The notes below the pieces were generated by a model. It saw nothing but the letters and a program-made list of their open reading frames with translations. It was not told the origin of the DNA and made no database searches. A program made the translations under genes and the position numbers. 64,000 nt of DNA from NCBI RefSeq assembly GCF_020740795.1, contig NC_067282.1, positions 140,850,858 to 140,914,857 of the forward strand, read 5' to 3'. Positions 12,911 to 29,200 of this stretch are shown one piece after another. Within the stretch, counting starts at the first letter, position 1; the number at the start of each line of letters is the position of its first letter. The stretch comes from Apus apus. Lineage: Eukaryota; Chordata; Aves; Apodiformes; Apodidae.

Positions 12911-15900
12911 AGGGGAAGAGACTCATCTCAGAAGGCATTTGGCAAGCCAGAGCAAGCCAGGCTTATTGCTAAGAGACTGCTTCTTCTGTGTGACCTGAGC
13001 AATTCAATGATCCTCAAAGTCTCACCTGGCAATGGGCAGTTCTAGTAAACTAGGCTTAATGCTAAGAAAGAGCTGCACTATCCTGGGAAAGTCATGGACT
13101 GGAGGTAAAACAGAGCAGTGAGCCTTTATAGCAGTAACAAAAGAACACCTGGCTCAAAACAGTCAAAACAATTAAAGATTGCCAGCGACCAAATCCTGAC
13201 ATCCTTATTCAGGAAAAACATGCCTTCTAATTAGAGTTAGCAAGAGATTGCCAACATGAGGATCTTTGAATTTTGCCTTATCATTACAAAATGCAGACCT
13301 TGTCCGGAAACAGCTAAGACAAACATCCAACCATTTGGGCCACTGACCTTCAGGAGAGCAAGGACTGAAAATTATTCTTGTTAAGTTTAACCCTGGGCCT
13401 GCTGCCAAAATAGCACTGCTAGGTTGAAGAACCAGTCATAGGTCTGATGTCTGCTATTTCAGGACGTACCATGGCTGGAAACAAGCTGATGGAACTTGCT
13501 CTCAGAACATTTAAGCCTGGTTGCATAGTGAGCATAAAGCCAAAAAGCAGTGCCTTGGTTGCCGACAGGTTTTTTTGCTGCAATATCTTTTCCTGTCCTC
13601 TGGCCACAAGGAAGCTAAAACACTTTTCAGCTGAGAAAAAAAAATTCCCAGATCCAGCCTCATTAAAACTGTCGCCCTGCACTGAGCCATGGTAACACAG
13701 GCCTCTGCATTTATAGGAAGCACCTTTTGATTTCAGGGGTTCCACTATCAGCCTTTGTTGCCTAACTCAGAGTGCAAATGTGGCCTTATTCAGCCTGTTG
13801 GACAGATTTTCACCTTGGAGGAGAACTGCTCTCACACTGTTGATATCCAGTTCATTAACTTGGACCTTTGTAGTTTTCAGTTCTTGGGCAAAAAGGTATT
13901 GCAGCAACTACACAATAAATAGTGTCTGGACAAGCAGACTCCCTTTCCTAACAACATCAAAAATACCAGGAGAAAAACTAGTTGCAGGGAGATTAAAAAA
14001 GAATAAGTCTTAACTAGGGTGCAAAATAAATTCAGCAAAACCCTTCAGCACATATACTCCAAGAACACAGCCAGAATCAACCAGTACCTCTCTCTGACTT
14101 CAGTGCAATCACGCTGGTTTGCATCAGCCAAGGAATAATTTACAAAAGTTCCTGCTGAAAGATGTCTCCCACTTTGGAGCTGCAGACTCTTGAGGGCTGT
14201 TGTTTCCTGATCAGACCAGCCTGGGCAAATTGGCTCTCTTTATGTTTTCTGCTAATTGTCCCAAGCTGCCTGCCCATAGTGTTTATTTCCACTGACCTTG
14301 GTTAAAACACCTTAGCAGGAGGCAAATGCACTTACTAGAGAAGTGGATCAAGCTGTGCAGCCCATGTATCCCATGTTAAATTGCCCACGTTTCACAGGCT
14401 GTGAGTTCATCTCTAGTTATTGCAGAGAAAAACAAAAAACCCACACACCAAACCCCACAACAACAACAACAAAAACCCCCAACAAATAAAACCACAGCAA
14501 ACCAAAGATGTCTAAGCTGCAGAAGCCAGAAAGGCAAACCACAGGGAGCAAAAAGTGAGAACCTGGTCACAAACCTCACTGACTGTGGGGGTTGAGTGCC
14601 TCACACCCTGGCCCTTTTCAGCCACAGCTGCCCCTGCTCCAACTCTCTCTGCCCACACCTTCCTCAGAAGTACCAGCAGCTGCTCCTTGCAGGCTGGCCT
14701 TTCCTGGGCCTTGATGCAGGCTTGCTCTCAGAACGAGCTTTATACTGGAGGAGAAGCCAAAGCAGAGACACCTTTCCTCCTCCTCCATGGCTGTTGCACA
14801 CAGAGCTCAGTTTAAAGTCCACAAGGTGGGCTTTGGTCATGGTCAGATTATAAATGCTGACTTTGGAAATGCCTTATTTGTAATGCTGCTGAGGAAACCT
14901 GCTGCAGACAGGTGGAACAGCTGCTAACCAGTGACAGAAAGACCAGTCCCTCTGAGCCCCCGGATCTCTCAGCTTTGCTATACATGGATGGAGGAAGATC
15001 TGCTGATTCTCCCTTAAGTGAGCCTTTTTGCTGCCAAGATGAAACCAATTGTTACAGATCCAGTGTGGGAGGAGCTGAGTTTCTCAACACCATTCCTTCC
15101 TTTTCCACAGTGAAAATACCTTTCTAGTGAAGAGGTTTCAGCTGTTCCTGCATATGGTCTCTTAAAAGCTTGAACCACTGAAGGCCTTTTACTCACCTGT
15201 TGTTCTCCCTCCTCACTACGCACATTAGCAGCAGGGCTAGATCTTCTGTTTGTCAAACACTTGCTGCGACCAGTTTACCTGTTGTCTCCAATTTGTTGGC
15301 CATTAACCTACTTTACATCAGGAACTCAGATATGATGTAGCCCAGTGTCTGGAACCACCAGTAAGTGATACTGTTCAGGATTACAGCAAATAAATCACTG
15401 GGGGTTTAAAATTGGACAGTCTGAGGTGATCTTTGGATGAAGCCGTCAGAAAGGTGAAACTTGACCCTACAGGGCTCAGTTTGCATTTATGACTAGCCTA
15501 GTGATTCCCCTGCTGCTGAAGGTATCCATCTCCGGGTTAGTCAGATGGCAGGAACTTTCCCATCCTGTTCACATGTATTTGAAGATGAACCCAAACTGCA
15601 TATGGGGGTCCCTGACTCCAGTGGTGAAGCCTTCCTTAGATCTGTCCTTCAACAGGGCATTGCTGTGTGTGGTGACTGCAGCTTCCCAAGAATCCTGTAC
15701 CAAATTGATAGGCTTTAACCATTTTTAGGGCCTTAGAGGGTCAGATGGGAGGAAGGCTGGCTTGCTTTACTGCTGAGGATAAATTCTTCCTTAGAGGATG
15801 CCTTAGTTCAGAGGAAAGGGCAAGCTGAGAAACCCAGACTGCATCCCAACCTCCCTAACTCTTGGTGGGCAAAAAGGGAGGGATTTAGGCTGGACTGTAG

Positions 15901-18394
15901 CAGTTATGAAATATCAATCTATTCAGATATCCCCAAATCTTTGAGTAAATTTGGCTCCAGGGCTTCACGGAAGCTCAGCTCTTAGCATTCGCATTTCAAA
16001 GATTTTGCTGCCAATTTGAATATTTAAACCTGTTTCCACTGTGGGTTTTTTTTCCCTTCCTTGTTAGGCCCATAAAAAGGAACTGGGAATGCCTGTGTTT
16101 CATGTAAGGTTTAATCTGGAATGTGCAGTGGTGGAGGGGGGGATGTTTCACATCACTCAGTCTGGAGTACAATTATGAGGGGGTCTGAAATGTCTTCACA
16201 GCATGGTGTAAAGGGCAATTTGATCCAGGGGGGTTAACTGCTGTAGAGCCAAGCCCAAGCCACCTGGCAGAGACATGACACAGGTGCCCCAGCCCCCCAC
16301 TTGCCCAAATGCCACAGTAGCTGCATCCAGCTGTAGGCTGCGTTTTCATACAGAGACCACCCGATGGACAGGACACCTCTCCTACCAGCTAGAGAACCTG
16401 AAGACCTGAGATGAAAGAGGTATTTGGACAAGCAAGGATGGATGCAGCCAGGAGGCTGGTGGGCAGTGGAACAGGGCAGACCTAAAGGAGCAGAACGTGC
16501 CCCACTTCAGTCTCCATCCAGACTCAGGAGCAAGGAAGTGGAGCAGAAAATCCATGGAAGTTTCTGTGCTGCTTACTTCAAGCAGCCATAGGAATACATC
16601 AAGCCTTATGCCTTATCTCCCCCAGTGGTCTCTCCCTGTGGCCTCATCAGGCTGGATTTATTTAAACGGGAGGTGGGTGGAGCTTTGTCTGCAGCACAAG
16701 GTGTCACAGGTCTATCGGTGTTTTGTTGCACAGCAGCTCAGACCGCCTCTGGGGCACTTTAGCAAATGAAATGTTTGCCTCCTGGTCACTCACCAGCAGG
16801 AAACGGCTGATCTAGCACTAGTGGTTGCTGTCAAAAAATCATGCCAATAAAAACAGAGGAGTAAAGTAGCTGGTTGAAAATAGAGACAGACCCAAGCAAA
16901 CAGCTAGATCTGTATGTCATGTGAGCCCCATCGCTGCAGTGGGACTATGCAGATGCCAGATGCTAAGTGAAGACCTCTGGCCATAAAACACAGGGCTACA
17001 GATGTGTTTTTCACCAGCTCCCGATGCTCACCCTGCTTCAGGTTTTTCTCCTGTAATTCTCTGAATTAAGTCTCTTCACAGGTAGCAGAAGGACATTTTT
17101 TTGGCCAGAAACTTATATATCTAATTGGGTCAGTACTTAATTCCTTTCTTTCCAGCCTTGCAGCAGTTGCAGTCACTATCAAGTGTTTTCTCTCTGCTGA
17201 GGGACAGGCAGGTGAACGGTCTGACTCTCAATTCTTCTGGCTTGTCATTTTTATCAGGCTGTGTCCTCCCCCTTGGTCATTACAGGATAAGAAAGGCATT
17301 TTACTGTATTTCCTCAACCTTTAGCTTGTCCATCATTCCACGAGCAGGCTGCAGCAGAGAAAGAGAAGAGATAAACCAAGGAGGGGGAGGGTTGGTTCAG
17401 GCCATTAGAGCCTCTGCAGGAAGAAAAGAGATGGAAGGTACTGATGCTTTTGAGCGGGATGTTAGAAGGTCAGGAAGGGGGGGGTGATGACAGGACTATG
17501 AGTACAGGGAAAACAGAGCTGCAAAGTTTACACAGGAACCCACGGGAGAAGGCTGTGGGCAACTGCCTGTTTTGCTTGTCTTTAAAGGCAGCTATGAAAG
17601 GGGGTGGGGGAAACATCTAAGTACAGTGTAGACAGGGGAAGAAGAGGGAGAGTCTCCTGTGGGCTGGTGTGAGAAGGGCAGACAGACCATCCTGAGGGGC
17701 ATTAGGGGATTTGGCTGTTGCCAGATGTGCCGTCATAAGGTCCATCCATGTACAACAGGCAAAATGGGAAGCTCCTAGAAAAGTCACAGAGAAAGTCTCA
17801 GCTCTTTAAGGGAAAATTACACCACCAAGCATTTAGCACAGCTAAAGCCTGCCTGCTGGTGTTGGAAGGATATGGGGTTCAGCAGCCAAAGCACAGGATG
17901 CAGGGTGCAGCATGTGGCAGCCATGCTACTCTCCGTCCCTGCCACGTGCACCAGGCCCAGCCTGTGCCTGCCCACTGGCAAACTCCCTCTGCGTTGGTTT
18001 AAAAATAAGCACTTCAGTCTGTTGGACAGTATTCCTTGCAAAAATAAACACAGCACCTCTGCCAGCCTGCTGGGAACGCTCGCTGAGGCACAGATGCTGC
18101 GGGAGCTCCTCCACAGGAGCGGGCAGCCTGGCTGGCAGCACGGCTGCCCTCTCCACCCACCCTTGAGCAGAGGCACCGTGGGCACAAAATCCCCTGCTGA
18201 CCCCAGGCCCGACCTCCAGCATCCTTCCCTGTGCTGTGGCAGCACAAACCCCACCAGATCTTTCTGCTGCGGCTGATCCACAGGAGGAAAATGCAGCAGA
18301 GCACCCAGCGCTAGCGGCGCCAGCGCTGCACCCGGGAGAGGGGAGATTAGAAGCCGCCGCTGCCTTAGCCTGCACCTCCACAGCTCCACTTCCA
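12911..18394. other. 3' flank of ADA2 and intergenic sequence
   Basis: No gene is recognised in this 5.5 kb. It should include the ADA2 3' untranslated region. A (CAA)n-rich patch lies near 14455-14480. Short open frames on both strands (for example near 13420-13745 and 17820-18395) match no known family and are probably chance. Confidence 0.5.
13171..13176 (+). terminator. candidate ADA2 polyadenylation signal
   Basis: ATTAAA lies about 260 nt after the ADA2 stop codon. A canonical AATAAA at 13914-13919, followed by a GT-rich stretch, is an alternative. Neither can be confirmed without transcript ends. Confidence 0.3.
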
Positions 18395-18890
18395 CAGAAT
18401 CGCAGAATGGTTTGGATTGGAAAGGATCTTAAAGATCACCTAGTTCCAACCCCCCTGACATGGGCAGGGACACCTCCCACCAGACCAGGTTGCTCAGAGC
18501 CCCATCCAGCCTGGCCTTGAGCACTTCCAGGGGTGGGGCAGCCACAGCCTCCCTGGGCAGCCTGTTCCAGGGTCTCACCGCCCTCACGCTAAAGAATTTC
18601 CCCCTAATGTCTATCCTAAGTCTCCCCTCTTCCAGTGTAAAGCCATCACCCCTCATCCTATCACTCCATGCCCTTGCAAAAAGCCCCTCCCCAGCTTTCC
18701 TGCAGCCCCTTCAGGCACAGGACAGGCCGCCAGGAGGTCTCCCCGCAGCCTTCCCTTCTCCGGGACCGAACGCCCCCAGCTCTCTCAGCCTGTCTTCACA
18801 GGAGCGCTGCTCCAGCCCCCCTGACCGTCTCTGTGGCCCTCCCCCCGGACTCGCTCCAGCAGTCCCACGTCCTTCCCGTCTGGGAGCACA
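18395..18890 (-). mobile_element. CR1 LINE fragment, 3' end
   Basis: The left edge carries the CR1 3' tail in reverse (AGAATCGCAGAATGG, then the reverse of the conserved GGTTGGAACTAGGTGATC-type segment). The minus strand reads the end of the CR1 polyprotein, with WNRLPREAV and LKARLDGALSNL. Only about 0.5 kb of the 3' end is present, a 5' truncation typical of CR1. The right edge blends into a CpG-rich block. Confidence 0.88.
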
Positions 18891-19095
18891 GCACCCCCCC
18901 CGTCCCTCCGACCAGCCCCCGCCATCCCCCCCGCCCCTTCCCCGCTCGCCCGGGCCCAGCCGCCCCGCGCCCGCGCCGTGGAGCAGAGGCGCCCCCCGGT
19001 GGCCTCGGCGGGACGTACCGCCCCGGCCCGGCCCGCCTGAAAGGCCAAACCGGGCGGACAACAGCCCCCCCCCTCCCCGGCCCTGAAAGCGCAAC
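18880..19095. promoter_or_regulatory. orphan CpG-rich block
   Basis: About 200 bp is very rich in C, G and CpG, beginning where the minus-strand CR1 fragment fades out. It is about 2.4 kb upstream of the HDHD5 start and separate from the HDHD5 island. No exon is recognised next to it. It could be a promoter of an unannotated non-coding transcript, a distal HDHD5 start, or GC-rich CR1 5' sequence. Confidence 0.45.
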
Positions 19096-19484
19096 AGCTT
19101 AGGCTGCTGCCGGAGTTTAAAAACAAAACCAAGCAAGAAACCAACCAAAACCGAACCCACAAACGCTCCCCCGAAAAAACAGCCTCAAGGGTATTGAGAT
19201 AGGCCGGACACTGTCCCTCCTGCGGCAGGGAACTGGCGAGCTGTCTCTGTCACGGCTGCTCCCCAAGCCTCAGGCACAGGAAAGGGGTGAAACTACCCTT
19301 GCAGTGGACAAGAAGGGACCGGCAGACCCCAGCAGTGCAATTTGGTCAGCCGGGTTTCAGCGACTAGGGGTGCTGAGAGTGGTAACCAAACCAACCCGTC
19401 TCGCTTGCAAGTCCTTGTAGACTTCAAAGGCCATAAATCCGTGTCAGCCAACACTCCAGGCAGAAATCACAGCAAATCAATCAT

Positions 19485-19985
19485 AATCAAAAGAAGCATG
19501 ACCATCGGGTTGAGGGATGTGATTCTCCCCATCTACTCGGCCCTCGTGAGACCCCCAGCTGCAGCACTGTGTCCAGTTCTGGGACCCCCAGCACAGGAAG
19601 AACATGGAACTGTCTGAGTGAGTCCCGATGAGGGCCATGAAGAGAAGGAGAAGGATCTGAGGAGACCTTATAGCAGCCTTCCATGGTTTAAGAGACCTGG
19701 GGAGGCACTTTTTAAAGGGACGTGTAGTGATAGGGCAAGGGGGAATGGTTTCAAGTAGAAAGAGGGCAGATTTAGATTAGGTATTAGGAAGAAATTCTTT
19801 ACTGTGAGGGTGGTGAGACACTGGAACAGGTTGTCCAGGGAAGCTGTGGATGTTCCATCGCTGGCAGTGTTCAAGGTCAGGTTGGATGGAACTTTGAGCA
19901 ATCTGGTCTATTGGCGTCCCTGCCTATGCTGGGGAGTTGGAACTAGGTGATCTTTAAGGTCCCTTGCTACCCATTCTCATTTTTC
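19485..19985 (+). mobile_element. CR1 LINE fragment, 3' end
   Basis: The plus strand reads a CR1 reverse-transcriptase C-terminal segment (LPIYSALVRP, CPVLGP). It runs to the conserved 3' segment GGAACTAGGTGATCTTTAAG near 19940-19965. It lies opposite in orientation to the CR1 fragment at 18395-18890, so the pair sits 5' end to 5' end around the CpG-rich block. Confidence 0.85.
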
Positions 19986-20880
19986 TCCACAAGGAGCAAC
20001 CACCTTGGTCAATAACTGAGAAACACTCAATAAGGTTCTTGTGTTTGCCATAAATTTTAGAAAGTCTTTGCCTCCCTCTCATACTGTATTTTTCATTGGC
20101 AACCAAGGGAAATGAGGGTTGGAGGATCCTTGTTCATAGGTAGCTGAGAAGGCATCCTTCGAAGTGCCTGTAGCTGGGTCCCTTGTGCTAGTGGTAAGTG
20201 CTCTGAAGCGCAGTTTTGCAAGGAACTAAATACTTTCAGTAAAGCCTGCAAGGCCAGCATGAATTTTGCCAGAGCAGAAGGAGCTGTAAACAAATCTGAG
20301 AAATCCAAGTAATCCTGGCAAGTTGAAGAAATTATGTAAAATAAACAGTAGGTAGTTCAGTTAAGGCAAAGGTACTTAAGGAGGAATAACCATCTGTACA
20401 GATGCGTAACCCTGAGTTGCCAGTGCTTTAACAGCTCTGCAGTACAGGCTCTGGGTGTGAAAGTGGGCCACAAATGAATTAAGGTTGGTGTTCATGGCAA
20501 TGGAAGCATAAAACCAAACAATTACACTGTTTGTGTAATTGATGCCTAAAGTCATATGTGTTAAATCTGCTGTGTAGTGCGAGTCCGGAGACTTTATGCC
20601 TAGCCAGAAAGCAAACAAACATCGTTTCATTGCCATGGACGTGAATTGAACCTTTTGCTGTCCTCAGGTCTGGAAGGGCCTCTTGCTGAACTCAGCATCA
20701 AGATTTCTGTCCCATATCTAGATTCCTGTCCCACACCACAGGAAAGATGGGCTCCCCGGAACACAGCCCATCAGAAAGCAAGAAAAATTACCGGAGTTTT
20801 AGAACCGAGATCTGTAGGAAAAAAGACCACAAGAGCTGCTTTTGCACAGAAAAGCCTGAGGGCAGGCAGAGCAGCAGTTG
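19986..20880. other. intergenic, nothing recognised
   Basis: Ordinary-composition sequence between the plus-strand CR1 and the HDHD5 CpG island. No gene, repeat or regulatory site could be supported. Confidence 0.4.
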
Positions 20881-21459
20881 GCAGGGGTAAAATGCTGCAG
20901 TGAAGACCCCTTGCATGCGCGCTGCGGGCAGGGCCGGCTGCCACCGCCTGGGACGGAAACCTGGCTACGCCCCGAGAGACGCCTGGCGGAGCCTGCCACT
21001 GGCCCGCTCAGCACCGCAGCAGCTTCACTCACGAAACCCAGCGTTTCCTGTTACTTCGCGAACAGGTGACAGAAACCCGCTGCAATCGCTTCGCAGACGT
21101 TCAAAGCCTGTCGCTCCCTCCCGCCCCATCTCTCCTCGCCGGTGACTCTGCCCGCCCATTGTTGCACCTCAGGGGCTGGCTGGACCCCCTTCCCCGCCGC
21201 CTCCCCTTTCCCTCCGCCGCCTCCAGCCCCGCAGCCTCGCCGCTCCTCCCCACACCCACCCGTACCACCCCTCGCTGTCTCCGCTTTCTCTCCCCAGACC
21301 TGCCAGCCTTTCCTCCGAAGCAGCCAGCACACCGCACCCCCGCAGCCCCCTCCCCCGGGCCCGGCTTGGCAGCACGCAGCCCCTCACCCCGCTCCTTCCC
21401 CGCCCGCCCCGGCCGCCTCTCCGCCCGCCTCGGTCCGGTCCCGCCCCGCCGGGCCCCGC

Positions 21460-21474
21460 TGGGAGCTGTAGTCC
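21460..21474 (+). promoter_or_regulatory. ZNF143/THAP11-type (SBS) site
   Basis: TGGGAGCTGTAGTCC lies about 60-70 nt before the HDHD5 ATG. It matches the known SBS core (TGGGARTTGTAGT), bound by ZNF143 and THAP11 in CpG-island promoters close to transcription starts. An inverted, weaker ACTAC half follows at once, forming GTAGT...ACTAC. Binding is inferred from the motif only. Confidence 0.6.
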
Positions 21475-21531
21475 GGGAACTACGAGCCCCGGCGTGCCCC
21501 GCCGCCCACCGCGGGGCCGAGCGGGCGCGGC

Positions 21532-26260
<4,729 letters not shown>

Positions 26261-29200
26261 GGTTAAGAGAAGTGTACTGACAAATTTACTATCAGGAATT
26301 TTATGGGCTGAAAAGGGAAGAGGGGACGAATGGGGAGAGACCTGGGGTGATCTTCTAATCTAGCCAATGTGAAAGAAGACTCCCTATCTCAGCACTAAGC
26401 CCATTGCTTTTATTGATACCAGTCTGCAACTGACAGGAAACTTTCAGCTGTGAACGTACTTTGCTGCCATCAATAATCGAGCCGTAATGGAAACAGGGTA
26501 TAAGGAAAAGACCTATCCTAGCAATCCCAGTTCTGTTCAGCCATTAGAGTTCTTTCTTTTCCACTCTTTGTGTGTGAAGATCAGGCAAGCCCACCCTCCT
26601 CCTCCTCATGATGTGTTTGATGATGAAGTTCTTCCCTGTGCAAGGAGCCATCATCAGCCAGTGCACCATTTGTACAAGCTACTATTCATTCACTCTGTGA
26701 TGAGACCACACCAGATGTTGTCTTGTGGTGACACTCTGCCAGGGGAAGACTTTAAAATTCTCCTTATGAAGAATAAGTGCCTATAGACTTTAACAAATTC
26801 TGTTTGCTTGGGGGTTTGCCACTGCATCGTTGTCAGTCTGAAACAAGGTCACATTTTGCAGTCCTCCAGCAACTATGGAGAGGCAGGGCCCCTCAAAGGA
26901 AGCTGCAGTAGCCAGAGCAACTTGCTACAGGACTGAGGGGAAAGTTATGTTACTCCCTTCCCCCCTATTTAGCATTCTGTGAACGCTTCTGCCTTTTCAC
27001 ATCCCACTAGGGAGCCAACAGCCTGCTTTCAATAGCAGAGGAAACCACTACAGAGATGGAATTTCCAGGGGTGTCTTTGCCCAGAACTCAGTGTTGCAGT
27101 AAGAGGCTGTTTTGGCATGTGCCGTGACCTCCAGTGTTGCAAGGGACATCCACCTGCTCCAGCTGGCACACCTTCTAAAGGGGCCCCTGTTTAGAACAAG
27201 GGCCAACCAGAAAGAGTCACAGCCCACCTGTTCTTCCTTGCATACAAGGATTGAAAGAGGAGATCATCAAGCCAGAATACAAATGTACCTGTCCTTCACT
27301 TCCTTTTTTTTTGCCTCTTGCCTCATGTGGTTTGCAATTCAGACCATATGGTCTGATCCCTGTTCCCTCCTCTTCCTTTAGCATGCAGGTAAAGTTCCCC
27401 TAACATGAATTAGCAGCTGGGACTCACCTGCTGAGGAACGTTTCCATATTCTAATGATATGCCTCTGTTTTCCTAGCTTGAGCTATCCAGGGAATGATCA
27501 AGCCCTGTGTCTCTTAGACAGTCAAAAGAAGTTAAGCAAGCATTGCTCAAAAAGCTACATGTGAAAGATTGGCTCAGCAGGGCACATCTTAATTCCAGAG
27601 GAGCATTGTGATTTTAGGAATGTTGTGATTTTTAGAAGCATAAATCAGCCTGTGTATGTGACAAAAAATCTTGGAAGCCAGCACAACTCGGTTGATGTTC
27701 CTGCTCAGCTCACACCACACTGAGAGATGAGAAATAGGTCTTTTCTGCCTCCTCTTTCTCTCTTCCTGCTTTACCAAGCAGCTCCATACACAGGGCACAA
27801 ACAAGATGTTCTGTGCAGAAGTTTGAGTTGTTCTTAATTAAAATCTCGGCATCCATGTGCACTGATACTTTGCTTCAGCACTTTTCTATCCTCTTGATAC
27901 TGATGTGTCTTCCTAGGAAGGTCACGCTGCAGAGCAGGCTCTTTTCTTACATTATGCCAGGCTCTGTATCTGAAGGGAACTGGTTGCACTGTGAGTGACT
28001 CAGGCAAAGAGGTCCTCTTTGCTTGGCTTCTTTCTCTATACCTTATTTTCTGAATGGGAGCAGAAAAATACCTCTTTGGGTGAATCTCCCTCCTGTGAAA
28101 TTCATAGTGAGAAGCAGTCTTTTCCTCTCTCAGCACTAGCTAGGGTTCTTCTGCTTTGTCTTGCCAGCACAAGAATTGCTTGGTTGCTTCTGAAAGCAGC
28201 TGTAACTTGAGGAGCACAATATTAGATTTGAATCCTTTGCCTTTCACTGGAGAGAAAAAGAAATTACCATTTCTTGCACCTACACAAGATGAGGACTTGT
28301 CTCCAGTTCCCAGGATAAGTACAAGGAAGGACTTTGCATATAACATAGGGAAGATCTTTTAGCTTTCAGAACATCACCACAGTCACAACTGGGCTGTAGA
28401 CCCAGTGTGCAAAGCCTGAAACTTAGAGGCCCAAACCCCATTTATTCATAGACTAGCTCTAATGTCCCTCAGCCTCACTTTTCAGAGGTGATATCCAGTG
28501 CAGAAAGAGGAATGCTCCCTTTCCTTGCAATATTTACTAACATGAGTGTTAACTTTCATATGATTAATTGGAGACTGCCTTCTAGGCTGTGGTTACATAG
28601 ATCTCAGAGAGCTGATTGCTGGCAATAGCCCCTCCACTTTGGTAGGTACTTCTCTGCAGAAATACTAAAGTCTGTCCATCCGTGTGGAATAACCTTTGGC
28701 AGAGCTCGCTCGTGTCACTCATTAAGATTGTGGTGCCGGTTACTCAAAAACAAGGTGCTGCTGAACCAGTACTGGTTCCCTGAGGTTTGTATCACTGCTG
28801 AATCAGCTATTCCAAATGAAGCCAGGTATACTGGCTGATGCTCCAGTAATGGCAGTAGCTTTGTGAAAGCGCAGAAGAACCTTGAGAAATCACAAGAGGT
28901 TTGTAACCTCATATCAGATAGCATGGCACATCTCAGCCAGAAATGAGGTAGGTAGCAAGAGGAAAGAAGTGGCACCTCCTTCAACAAAGGAAGAGGTTTG
29001 CATTTGCACAGAATGAGCCAGGCATTTCCATCTTTGGAGCAGTAGCGAAGGCGAGCTGGCTGATGTGAATCCGCTTCAGATTCCAGGTCTGCTTGTAGGT
29101 CCAGATTTGGTCGTTTTTTTAAAACCATGTTAGTGGTATTGAAACAGTGCTCTGAGAGTCTTAAAAATGCGTAGGAGGGACTTCAGTGATAAGGAGTTAA

